Notes under the pieces: model-generated | The model's database searches: none | Told to the model about the DNA's origin: nothing | What the model saw: the letters and a program-made list of their open reading frames with translations, nothing else | Made by a program: the position numbers and the translations under genes | Source: Agrobacterium arsenijevicii | GTDB taxonomy: Bacteria > Pseudomonadota > Alphaproteobacteria > Rhizobiales > Rhizobiaceae | Direction: 5' to 3' | Length of the DNA: 64,000 nt | Assembly (NCBI GenBank): GCA_000949895.1 | Contig: JWIT01000007.1 | Location: forward strand, 364,560 to 428,559 | In this document: positions 14,117-20,917 of the stretch, piece after piece | Layout: every line of letters begins with the position of its first letter | Position numbering within the stretch: the stretch's first letter is position 1

Positions 14117-14818
14117 ATGAACAAGCTTCAAGAAATCGCGATTGAACGGCTAAAGGAACTGGGCCTCGGACCAGTCGAAGCCGCAGTGAAGGCCGGGATA
14201 GAGCGGACGTTCGTTCGCGATCTTGTGGACGGCAAAAAATCCACTGTGACGCTTAAGAAGATACCGGACCTCGCGAAGGCGCTGCAGCTCGACGCAGACG
14301 CACTCATCAGAGGTGAAGTTGTACCATTTGACGACCCGGACGAAGCAGTAACACCCACAGCAACTAAACCAAATGCGAGCTTTCCTCCGCGCTTCCAGAA
14401 GTTTGACGGGGACGGATATGTACCTCTCCTCGGTCAATCGATTGGCGGCCCGAACGGTCGCTTCATCTTAAATGGCTCCGAGGTGGGCCGGCTGTTTGTT
14501 CCACCAATGCTTGAAGGCGTTGAGGGAGCCTACGCGGTGCGGGTTTACGGCACATCGATGGAACCCCGGTTCAAAGCGGGGGAAACAGTTTGGATCAACC
14601 CGAATGAGCCCGTTCGCGCCGGGGATGACGTCATTGTCCAGGTCGTAACTGATGAAGAGAATCAGCGGGAAAGCTACATCAAAGAGTTTCGGTCGCAATC
14701 CAGCAAGGTAACGCGCCTCTGGCAGCACAACCCCGAAGAAGGCGAGACGAACGAAGTTACATTCGCTTCATCTACCGTCTTCTCTGTCCACAAGATCGTG
14801 TTTCACGCCACCGTTTGA
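14117..14818 (+). CDS. CI-like phage repressor with S24 peptidase domain
   Basis: 233 residues. The N-terminal part is a helix-turn-helix (GPVEAAVKAGIERTFVRDLV, about residues 18-37, then LKKIPDLAKALQLDADAL). The C-terminal half is a LexA/CI S24 self-cleavage and dimerisation domain: catalytic Ser147 in VYGTSMEPRFKAGETVWINP and Lys189 in SYIKEF. A Gly-Gly at 110-111 is a candidate cleavage point; no canonical Ala-Gly is seen. So SOS induction through RecA is expected. There is no clear Shine-Dalgarno in the 12 bases before the ATG, consistent with a leaderless message. Operators lie on both sides (O1-O3 upstream, O4-O5 downstream). Confidence 0.93.
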   Translation: MNKLQEIAIERLKELGLGPVEAAVKAGIERTFVRDLVDGKKSTVTLKKIPDLAKALQLDADALIRGEVVPFDDPDEAVTPTATKPNASFPPRFQKFDGDGYVPLLGQSIGGPNGRFILNGSEVGRLFVPPMLEGVEGAYAVRVYGTSMEPRFKAGETVWINPNEPVRAGDDVIVQVVTDEENQRESYIKEFRSQSSKVTRLWQHNPEEGETNEVTFASSTVFSVHKIVFHATV

Positions 14819-15069
14819 CCTGCTGCGACATCAATCCATTTTGGCCGGATAGTAAGGTTCCTCTGTAACGGGGGAGCCTTAGGACATTCAGAGCACCTGA
14901 TTTTACGGCACAGCTGCATGTAATTGTGCACCCCTAGAGCAACCGCTTCCCTCAAGTTTCGGTAGCCAAGCAAGCGCGAGTGACCACAATCATCGCAGGC
15001 GACATAGAGCGAATCTAGCTCCACTACCAATCGCATTGCATCTGGATGATTTACCGGCGGCGCTCGCAT
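14803..15069 (-). CDS. Hypothetical protein with four cysteines, antisense to repressor 3' end
   Basis: 88 residues beginning MRAPPVNHPDAMRLVVELDS. Cys pairs at CDDC and CSEC, plus a single Cys in LCRKIRC, suggest a zinc ribbon. The gene is convergent with the repressor and overlaps its last 16 bp. A binding site GGGAGATCAGG precedes ATG 15069. Zinc-ribbon proteins of this size are common in phage immunity regions. Function is unknown; it could be a DNA-binding modifier of the switch. Confidence 0.6.
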   Translation of the reverse strand: MRAPPVNHPDAMRLVVELDSLYVACDDCGHSRLLGYRNLREAVALGVHNYMQLCRKIRCSECPKAPPLQRNLTIRPKWIDVAAGQTVA

Positions 15070-15219
15070 CCTGATCTCCCGTTTGTTCTTATTTCGTTCA
15101 CGCTAAAAAAGACAGATGTTAGCCGGAGAGTCGAGTCCAAAGTGATTCGATTTTGCCTCTTTCTGTAACCCGCTCAATTCCAACCATAATTTCTGGCGCC
15201 ATTCAGAAGGCAAATCCGC

Positions 15220-15272
15220 AATAGGACGTATCCCACTTTTCTATTGCAAAGTGGGAAGTATCCCACTATAAC
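15220..15272 (+). promoter_or_regulatory. Rightward early promoter with operators O4 and O5
   Basis: -35 TTGCAA at 15244-15249, 17-bp spacer, -10 TATAAC at 15267-15272. O5, the perfect palindrome AGTGGGA-AGTA-TCCCACT (15250-15267), fills the spacer and touches the -10. O4, AATAGGA-CGTA-TCCCACT (15220-15237), lies just upstream with the same 7-4-7 layout. The block is a near copy of the leftward promoter and shows that one repressor controls both early operons. Confidence 0.87.
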
Positions 15273-15307
15273 GTCCCCATCCAAGCAAACCACATGGCTT
15301 GGACAAA

Positions 15308-15350
15308 GACCGGACGGCACCCCAATCCCCCGCCTCGATGCCGTCCGGTC
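15308..15350 (+). promoter_or_regulatory. 12-bp leader hairpin of the rightward early transcript
   Basis: Perfect arms GACCGGACGGCA and TGCCGTCCGGTC with a 19-base loop, placed between the promoter and the first gene (ATG 15376). The tail TCTCCCCTTTAA is only weakly T-rich, so it could be an attenuator, an RNase stabiliser or an antitermination site. It shares the CCGGACGG/CCGTCCGG core with the hairpin at 13609-13652. Confidence 0.55.
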
Positions 15351-15375
15351 TCCCCTTTAACGGATGGAGACCGAC

Positions 15376-15558
15376 ATGAACGTCAGTGCGATGAACGACA
15401 ATGAGAAGATCGAAGCCATGGCAGCCGCGATGCGCCGGTTTGGCGAGGGCTGCACCCGCGAGCAGCTGAACCTCTATTTTCCGAACGCCGATATCGACCG
15501 CCTGCATGAACAGGCCCGGATGAAGGCGAACGACGAAGCGCTCATGGAAGCGGCCTGA
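15376..15558 (+). CDS. Small hypothetical early phage protein (60 aa)
   Basis: First gene of the rightward operon. ATG 15376 follows GGATGGAGACCGAC, a good binding site; an ATG at 15364 inside that site is rejected. The 60 residues (MNVSAMNDNEKIEAMAAAM, then TREQLNLYFPNADIDRLHEQ) look like a small helical DNA-binding protein, with TREQLNLYF...DIDRLHE reminiscent of an HTH. The family is not recognised. The gene is followed by a hairpin at 15575-15592. Confidence 0.7.
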   Translation: MNVSAMNDNEKIEAMAAAMRRFGEGCTREQLNLYFPNADIDRLHEQARMKANDEALMEAA

Positions 15559-15574
15559 CGCTCCGTTCCGGTTT

Positions 15575-15595
15575 CCGCCTCTGTCGAGGCGGTTT
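15575..15595 (+). terminator. Short hairpin after first rightward gene
   Basis: CCGCCTC-TGTC-GAGGCGG followed by TTTCCC, 17 bp after the stop of the first early gene. A 7-bp GC stem with a 4-base loop and a short T run is a weak or partial terminator, possibly letting a fraction of transcripts through to the rest of the operon. Confidence 0.45.
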
Positions 15596-15616
15596 CCCGA
15601 ACGGATGGAGGCCAAC

Positions 15617-15817
15617 ATGACCCAGATATCCCCCGCTTACCCCCTAGCCTGCAAGAACCTCGGCACCTTTCACAAGGTCAAGCCCTTACCCTATTGCCGC
15701 ATCACCATCGTGAGCACGACAGGCGCCGCCTTTCTGGCGCTGCTCATGGCAGCATCTCTCTGCGGCGTCCGCGTCGTCGAGGTTGAGCGCCAGCTTGAAC
15801 AGGCGGCGCGCATATGA
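15617..15817 (+). CDS. Small hypothetical phage membrane protein
   Basis: 66 residues from ATG 15617, preceded by AACGGATGGAGGCCAAC, which is almost the same leader as that of the gene at 15376 (AACGGATGGAGACCGAC). One hydrophobic span lies at about residues 30-48 (VSTTGAAFLALLMAASLCGV), followed by a charged tail (VEVERQLEQAARI). Its stop overlaps the next ATG (ATGA). The function is unknown. Confidence 0.62.
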   Translation: MTQISPAYPLACKNLGTFHKVKPLPYCRITIVSTTGAAFLALLMAASLCGVRVVEVERQLEQAARI

Positions 15818-15975
15818 TCCGCCTCGTCCTTTTCCGAATCCGTATCGAAGAAGCGGCGGACGCGATGCGCGGCGACATGGTCGAGCTTTGCAAGATCGAC
15901 GTGATCGTCATAACCCTGAACGCGTTTCGCGCACCGCAGATCGATCTGCGCGAACAGGAAGGAATCTGGCAATGA
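15814..15975 (+). CDS. Small hypothetical phage protein (53 aa)
   Basis: 53 residues (MIRLVLFRIRIEEAADAM to DLREQEGIWQ). Both ends are ATGA overlaps with its neighbours, which is the main reason to accept it. It contains VIVITLNAFRAPQIDLRE but no motif I can name. Confidence 0.65.
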   Translation: MIRLVLFRIRIEEAADAMRGDMVELCKIDVIVITLNAFRAPQIDLREQEGIWQ

Positions 15976-16322
15976 GCGCCGAGATCTTCATCCTTCCCGT
16001 TCGCAAGCCGCCTGTGCGCCTTGTCTTTTCCGCCGGCGGTCCACGTAAGACTGAAAGCGACGCGTTCGTCGAGCGCCAACTCGCGGAGGCAAACTCACAC
16101 CTGATCGGTGCCCAGTCCGACATTGCCCACGCCTTCAAGGTCGTCACCAACGGCAGAACACTGCCCGAACACGACGCAACCATGATGGGCGACACGCTGG
16201 AATCAGTCCTGCGCGCCGCCGTTCCCCTTCTCAATCTCTCCGGAGCCAGCAACCGCGACCGCGATCTTTCGCGCGCCATTCGCCAGTGGCTTCAGGTCAA
16301 CGGGAGCCTAGACCATGACTAA
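15972..16322 (+). CDS. Hypothetical phage protein (116 aa)
   Basis: 116 residues from ATG 15972, overlapping the previous stop by 4 bases and preceded by AGGAAGGAATCTGGCA. The N-terminus is MSAEIFILPVRKPPVR. The rest is polar and helical, ending SRAIRQWLQVNGSLDHD. The family is not recognised. The longer frame from 15783 overlaps a coupled gene and is rejected. Confidence 0.68.
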   Translation: MSAEIFILPVRKPPVRLVFSAGGPRKTESDAFVERQLAEANSHLIGAQSDIAHAFKVVTNGRTLPEHDATMMGDTLESVLRAAVPLLNLSGASNRDRDLSRAIRQWLQVNGSLDHD

Positions 16323-16419
16323 ATCCGCCATCGTGCGCGAAGCGCGCATCCTTCAGACCCTCGTCGGCTCCGTCTTCGCCATCGCACTGGTGACGGGCAT
16401 GCTGGCCGGAGTGCTCTGA
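16315..16419 (+). CDS. 34-aa single-span membrane microprotein
   Basis: MTKSAIVREARILQTLVGSV, then a hydrophobic FAIALVTGMLAGVL tail: one transmembrane helix at residues 13-34 after a basic N-terminus. The start overlaps the previous stop by 8 bases and the next gene begins 1 base after its stop. Tight packing and a hydrophobic composition support it, but at this length it remains tentative. Confidence 0.5.
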   Translation: MTKSAIVREARILQTLVGSVFAIALVTGMLAGVL

Positions 16420-16420
16420 C

Positions 16421-16711
16421 ATGCGCCAGAACAACAAGCTTGGCGGCGCAAAGCTTCCGTCCGCCGTGATGCTCATTCGCTGCGCGCAGATGGGCATGGG
16501 TCGCACCCAGATTGCCGACCATTACGGCGCCAGCATCAAGCGCGTGACGACGCGGCTGCGCGAGCTGGGCGTCGACGCTCCGCTTTACGGCAAGACATGG
16601 CGCGAGGCGCGGTTCAAATTCGACACCGTTGTTGTCCGCCGTTTCAGCAGCAGCATCACACTGCCCTGCCCTGCGATCTATGCCGCCGCGCTGGAGAATC
16701 CCCATGGCTGA
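16421..16711 (+). CDS. Small HTH-like phage protein
   Basis: 96 residues starting MRQNNKLGGAKLPSAVMLIR. The middle (MGMGRTQIADHYGASIKRVTTRLRELGV) reads as a helix-turn-helix of the resolvase/transposase-like type. It overlaps the next gene's start by 8 bases. It is probably a small DNA-binding regulator of the rightward operon. Confidence 0.65.
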   Translation: MRQNNKLGGAKLPSAVMLIRCAQMGMGRTQIADHYGASIKRVTTRLRELGVDAPLYGKTWREARFKFDTVVVRRFSSSITLPCPAIYAAALENPHG

Positions 16712-17669
16712 GACGACGGCAATTTCGTGGACGGATTACACCTGGTCGCCTTGGACCGGCTGCGCCCGTATCAGTCCCGCATGTGACGGGTGCTATGCCG
16801 CGCAGCTGATGGACACGCGCATGCATCGCGCCGAGTGGGGCGCACCGGGCTCCGGTGAAGGCACCCGCAGCCTCATGTCCGAGAACTACTGGAAAAAGCC
16901 GATCGCGTGGAACCGTAAGGCAGCAAAAGCAAATGCTGAACGCCCGCCGTTCGTGTTCCCGTCGCTCTGCGATCCGTTCGACAATGCCGTACCGGCGGAA
17001 TGGCGCGAGCGATTTTTCCAGCTGATCGACGACACCCCTTTTCTCATCTGGCTTTTGCTGACGAAGCGCATCGGCAACATCGAGAAGATGACGAGCGGCA
17101 TTACAATGCCGCGCAACATCGCGATCGGCGGCACGTTCTGCAATCAGATCGAATGGAGCCGTGATTGGCTAAAGCTACAGCGCGCCAAGGAAGCGACCGG
17201 CGCAATCTTCTCATTCGGTAGCTACGAACCGCTACTGGGCGCCATCAGGTTCGAAGGCACCACATTGCCGGATTGGCTGATTACCGGCGGCGAGACTGAC
17301 CAGGGCGCGCACAAGGCCCGGCCCACGCACCCGGAATGGTTCCGCATGATCCGCGACGCCGCAGCAGATGCCGGGAAGCCCTTTCACCACAAGCAGAACG
17401 GCGAATGGGCAACAGGCTTCTTTGAGGATCTCGGAGACATGGCCGTGTTCAAGCCCGACGAACCGGGCGTGGAAGTACCTGCCCTCGCAAAGGCCGACAC
17501 CCATTGGTTTGACGAGCGCGAGTGGCCGGAAGGTTGCGGCGCCGTCCGCGTCGGCAAGCGCAGATCCGGCCGCACGCTCGACGGCGTCGAGCACAATGCA
17601 ATCCCTGAAATTGAACTTGCGACACTCAGCGTTCGGCACAGCCCCGCGCCGTCTGCGCTCGACCTCTAA
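16704..17669 (+). CDS. DUF5131 family protein (phage Gp37/Gp68-like)
   Basis: 321 residues from ATG 16704; the frame extends 25 codons upstream over the previous gene and is rejected. The family signature is at the N-terminus: ISWTDYTWSPWTGCARISPACDGCYA with Cys20, Cys27 and Cys30, followed by MDTRMHRAEWG and RNIAIGGTFCNQ. These cysteines resemble a metal-cluster ligand set, and the fold has been compared with radical-SAM-like barrels, but no reaction is known for the family. It is very common in temperate phages and often sits near replication genes, as here directly upstream of the sliding clamp. Confidence 0.9.
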   Translation: MAETTAISWTDYTWSPWTGCARISPACDGCYAAQLMDTRMHRAEWGAPGSGEGTRSLMSENYWKKPIAWNRKAAKANAERPPFVFPSLCDPFDNAVPAEWRERFFQLIDDTPFLIWLLLTKRIGNIEKMTSGITMPRNIAIGGTFCNQIEWSRDWLKLQRAKEATGAIFSFGSYEPLLGAIRFEGTTLPDWLITGGETDQGAHKARPTHPEWFRMIRDAAADAGKPFHHKQNGEWATGFFEDLGDMAVFKPDEPGVEVPALAKADTHWFDEREWPEGCGAVRVGKRRSGRTLDGVEHNAIPEIELATLSVRHSPAPSALDL

Positions 17670-17692
17670 CCTCACAGCGAAAGGCTACGCGA

Positions 17693-18865
17693 ATGATCAG
17701 CCAACCGACGGCATCAAAATTCGTCTCCGTTGAAGCCAAGGAACTGGCCTCGGCGCTCAAGCTGGCGAACTCTATTATCGAGGTGCGAAACACCATCCCG
17801 ATATTGAACGACGTTCGCCTCAACTACGGAAAAAAGGGCTTGTCGGTCGAGGCGACTGACCTCGACTTGCACGCAACCATCCACGTTGACGAGGTCGAGG
17901 GCGCTGGCACCTGGTCGCTGTGCGTCCCTGCACGTTTCCTCGCAGCCGTGGCATCTGCCGCAGGAACCGGATGGGTTCACATTGAGCCGGCTCAGGTCGA
18001 GATAAAGAACGAGAAGACAGGCGCGACGTCGATCCGACACAGCGCCGAAATCCGTGTTGGTGTCGCATCCTACACAGTCGAGGCGCATGCGCCGGAAGAC
18101 TACCCAATCATTGCAGGCGAAAAGGCCGGCATGGTCGAGCGCTTCACCAACGGCCATTTCGCGCTTGCGCTTAAAAAGGTGTCCGGCTGCATCTCGACCG
18201 AGGAAACGCGCTACTACCTGAACGGCGTCAACTGGGCGTCGACACCAAGCGGCAGACGCATGGCCGCAACGGACGGCCACCGCCTGGCGCTATGCAGGTA
18301 CGCAGCGAACGAGGACGAAACCGCCTTCAGCTACATCATCCCACGCAAAACCGTGGGCGTGATTTCCCAGTACCTCGCCAACGCCGACGTGGAGATCTTC
18401 TCCGTCAGTAACGGCAACAAGATCATCGATACCGTCCTCGAATTCAAAGGCCCCGGCCTGGTTCTTCGGAGCAAGCTCATTGACGGCACGTTTCCTGATA
18501 TCGAGCGGGTGATACCGAAAGAGTTTGCCCACCGCCTTGAGATCCGGACCGACGAGATGCTGCCAGCGATCCGGCAAGCTACCGCTATCGGCGGCTGGCG
18601 CGGCTCAGCCATTCGGCTGCACGGCGTCTCTGGCAAGCTGCATGTCGAAGTCAAGAACGAGGAGATTGGCACTGCCAAGGTTTCCACCTCTTGCGATTGG
18701 CCGGAAGATCTCGCGCCGATTGGCGTCAACAGCCGATACATGGCCGATATGGTCAAACGCTGCCAAGGTTCAGTTGCCATGCAACTCAATGGCGATGGCG
18801 GCCCGATAGCCCTCGCCGATCAGGATCCGGAAATGACCCGGCTCCTCATGCCGATGAGGGTTTAG
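17693..18865 (+). CDS. Phage-encoded DNA polymerase III sliding clamp (beta)
   Basis: 390 residues, close to the ~370 of host DnaN. All three clamp folds are present. Segments such as KLANSIIEVRNTIPILNDVRL and KGLSVEATDLDLHATIHV match domain I, SGRRMAATDGHRLALCRY matches the ATDGHRL hallmark of domain II, and the C-terminus ends DPEMTRLLMPMRV, the MPMR(L/V) cleft motif. No polymerase or clamp loader is seen in the window, so it must work with host subunits, or recruit them selectively to phage DNA. It is 23 bp after DUF5131 and 2 bp before the HD-like gene. Confidence 0.95.
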   Translation: MISQPTASKFVSVEAKELASALKLANSIIEVRNTIPILNDVRLNYGKKGLSVEATDLDLHATIHVDEVEGAGTWSLCVPARFLAAVASAAGTGWVHIEPAQVEIKNEKTGATSIRHSAEIRVGVASYTVEAHAPEDYPIIAGEKAGMVERFTNGHFALALKKVSGCISTEETRYYLNGVNWASTPSGRRMAATDGHRLALCRYAANEDETAFSYIIPRKTVGVISQYLANADVEIFSVSNGNKIIDTVLEFKGPGLVLRSKLIDGTFPDIERVIPKEFAHRLEIRTDEMLPAIRQATAIGGWRGSAIRLHGVSGKLHVEVKNEEIGTAKVSTSCDWPEDLAPIGVNSRYMADMVKRCQGSVAMQLNGDGGPIALADQDPEMTRLLMPMRV

Positions 18866-18867
18866 TC

Positions 18868-19455
18868 ATGAGCGAGCAATCAGCACCAATCCGCCGCATC
18901 ATCGGCCCGACCATTCTTCTTGGATCCGGCACATATTTCGACTTCGATAACCCGGAGGGATCCGAGTTGACGATTGAGGATGTCGCCTATGGTCTAGCTT
19001 TCCAGTCGCGCTTCTCAGGCCAGTGTGTAAGCCGCAGCACAGGCAAGCGCGTTTACTACTCCGTTGCTCAACACTGCGTCATCATGGCCGGTCACGCCGA
19101 GCCGGGAAACAAGATGGCGGCGCTGATGCACGAGGTTGGCGAGGCAACCTGCAACGACATGAGTTCTCCGCTCAAGTCGCAGTGCCCGGATTACAAGCGG
19201 ATTGAGAAGCGCTGTGAAAAAGCCGGCCTTGTTCGCTTCGGTATCGTCGTCTCCGATCCGGCTTACATCAAGCATCTTGATTTGCGGATGTTGGCGACAG
19301 AGCAACGTGACCTCATGGCGACGAGCGGCGAAACGTGGGGAATGCTCAAGGGCGCCGAACCGTTCGACCCTGAGATTTTCCCGTGGGAAGATCCGCATGG
19401 CGCCGCCGAGGCATTCCTTGAAACTTACTACGCGTTGCGGAGGGCTGGCGAATGA
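18868..19455 (+). CDS. HD/YfbR-like metal-dependent phosphohydrolase with HE in place of HD
   Basis: 195 residues from ATG 18868 (MSEQSAPIRRIIGPTILLGS). The layout matches the YfbR/phage HD-domain 5'-nucleotidase family: YYSVAQHCVIMA (first His, 69), then AALMHEVGEATCNDMSSPLK with His88-Glu89 where the metal-binding His-Asp pair normally sits, and Asp97 preserved. Members of this family hydrolyse deoxynucleoside monophosphates and can act in phage nucleotide metabolism. With the Asp-to-Glu change, activity is uncertain. It follows the clamp gene directly, with a stop/start separation of 2 bp. Confidence 0.82.
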   Translation: MSEQSAPIRRIIGPTILLGSGTYFDFDNPEGSELTIEDVAYGLAFQSRFSGQCVSRSTGKRVYYSVAQHCVIMAGHAEPGNKMAALMHEVGEATCNDMSSPLKSQCPDYKRIEKRCEKAGLVRFGIVVSDPAYIKHLDLRMLATEQRDLMATSGETWGMLKGAEPFDPEIFPWEDPHGAAEAFLETYYALRRAGE

Positions 19456-19967
19456 CCGGATCTCGTCAACGCCGTAAGGAAGCCACGTTCCGAGCAGGCC
19501 GGGAAGAGGGTTTGGCCTCAGCAGAGGCCGAACGGAACCTGTTCAAGGGCAAGTATCGGTCGATTGTCACGCTCCTTAACACCACCCGCTGCCAGCTCCA
19601 GGAGATCTTCGACCACGTCGACGACGAGGGGGACCGGCGGTATTTCGGCAGCACGAACCATGTCGATTGGTTGAGGGATCTCCTCGACGACATGGACGGC
19701 TGGTCGATCGACGACATGCTGCCAAAGGGCGATATCAACAAGATGGAGGCCGATCCCTATGCAGAAATTCGCGCGCAGCGGGCTCGTGCGGAGGCAGCAG
19801 AGGCCGAGGTGAAGCGTCTGCGTTCGGTGCTCGGACCGATAGCAAAAGTGGCTGGCGACATATCGGAATCGTGGCCAGATGACGCTCAGTTCGTAACCGA
19901 AATCGGACATTTTCGCCGCGCCCGCACCGCCCTCGCCAGCACTGGAGGCGAACACAATGAAGAGTAA
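19452..19967 (+). CDS. Hypothetical coiled-coil phage protein
   Basis: 171 residues, ATGA overlap with the previous gene. Two charged helical regions (GREEGLASAEAERNLFKGKY and EIRAQRARAEAAEAEVKRLR) predict a coiled coil; the middle has FDHVDDEGDRRYFG and WLRDLLDDMDGW. Similar ea8.5/Ead-type proteins occur in prophage early regions and often carry this repeat of Glu-Ala-rich helices. No function is assigned. Confidence 0.75.
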   Translation: MTGSRQRRKEATFRAGREEGLASAEAERNLFKGKYRSIVTLLNTTRCQLQEIFDHVDDEGDRRYFGSTNHVDWLRDLLDDMDGWSIDDMLPKGDINKMEADPYAEIRAQRARAEAAEAEVKRLRSVLGPIAKVAGDISESWPDDAQFVTEIGHFRRARTALASTGGEHNEE

Positions 19968-20565
19968 AACAGCAATCAGCCGCGAGTTGTTGGGCAAAAT
20001 CGTGGACGAGGTCTTTGATGGCGCGATCGAAGATTCCAGCGTGATCGAGGAAATCTATGCGGTCATCAGGCGGGAGGAAGCCGCCCTGTCCGCTGCGGAG
20101 CCGCGAGGCTACCTCGTTCACGATAAGGACAACCCCGATGGACGCTATTTCAAGCATAAGCCATCAATAGCCGACGATGACATGAGCGAGTACGAAGTCT
20201 GGATCGAACCGCTCTATGCCGCCCCTCCAGCGCTATCCGTGGCCGTGAAGGCTTTGGATATGGACAAAGCTACCAATCCCGATTGGGTAACCAAGGATTT
20301 CACGCAGTCAGAGGCATATATTGCCATTCGCGCCGCCCTCTCCGCACAGGTGCAAGACGTCGCGGAAGGTAAGGAACTCGGCAGATTCGAACTATGGTTC
20401 TTCCACCACCTGACGGACGACCAACGGACTGCCTTGTTTGCACTTAACGGTTACCCGACAACCGGGATGGATACTCACGGCAAGCAGAAAATTGCACTCA
20501 AGCATTGGTTTTCTCGCCTCCCCGCAGCACCTGCAAAGCAGGAGGGCGGCGCCGATGGATGCTAA
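19957..20565 (+). CDS. Hypothetical phage protein (202 aa)
   Basis: 202 residues, overlapping its neighbours by 11 bp at each end. It begins MKSKTAISRELLGKIVDEVF. The middle block SEYEVWIEPLYAAPPALSVA with ARAAL-type repeats resembles the phage Ead/Ea22 family (EPLY segment), in which short repeated modules report PLY/PAP patterns. The C-terminal part has DDQRTALFALNGYPTTG. The function is not known. Confidence 0.75.
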   Translation: MKSKTAISRELLGKIVDEVFDGAIEDSSVIEEIYAVIRREEAALSAAEPRGYLVHDKDNPDGRYFKHKPSIADDDMSEYEVWIEPLYAAPPALSVAVKALDMDKATNPDWVTKDFTQSEAYIAIRAALSAQVQDVAEGKELGRFELWFFHHLTDDQRTALFALNGYPTTGMDTHGKQKIALKHWFSRLPAAPAKQEGGADGC

Positions 20566-20917
20566 TCAACTCCACATCCTCCAGCATTCTCTTGGCCTAG
20601 ATGAATATGGGCGCGGCACATTCTATCGTAACCACTTCGTGACCGGCGAAGGCAGTAGTGACCATGCCGATTGCGTCTCGCTCGTCGAGGCTGGATACAT
20701 GGGTATCCGCAAGAGCCATCCACTTGCCGGCGGCGATGATGCTTTCTGGGTGACCGAGGCCGGGAAACGCGCAGTTCGAGATCATAGTCCAGTGCCGCCC
20801 AAGCTGACTCGTGGGCAGCAGCGCTATCAGGCGTGGCTCGACTATGACGGCAGCATGTCGTTCATCGAATATGTGAAATGGAAGTCGCAGCAGCAGCGGC
20901 AGATGGGTGCCGCATAA
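20555..20917 (+). CDS. Hypothetical phage protein (120 aa)
   Basis: 120 residues from ATG 20555 (MDANQLHILQHSLGLDEYGR). The segment YRNHFVTGEGSSDHADCVSLVEAGYM followed by DDAFWVTEAGKRAV is a recognisable phage family of unknown function seen in many rhizobial and enteric prophages. The tail RGQQRYQAWLDYDGSMSFIEYVKW is basic and helical. It shares one base with the next start (TAATG). Confidence 0.8.
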   Translation: MDANQLHILQHSLGLDEYGRGTFYRNHFVTGEGSSDHADCVSLVEAGYMGIRKSHPLAGGDDAFWVTEAGKRAVRDHSPVPPKLTRGQQRYQAWLDYDGSMSFIEYVKWKSQQQRQMGAA

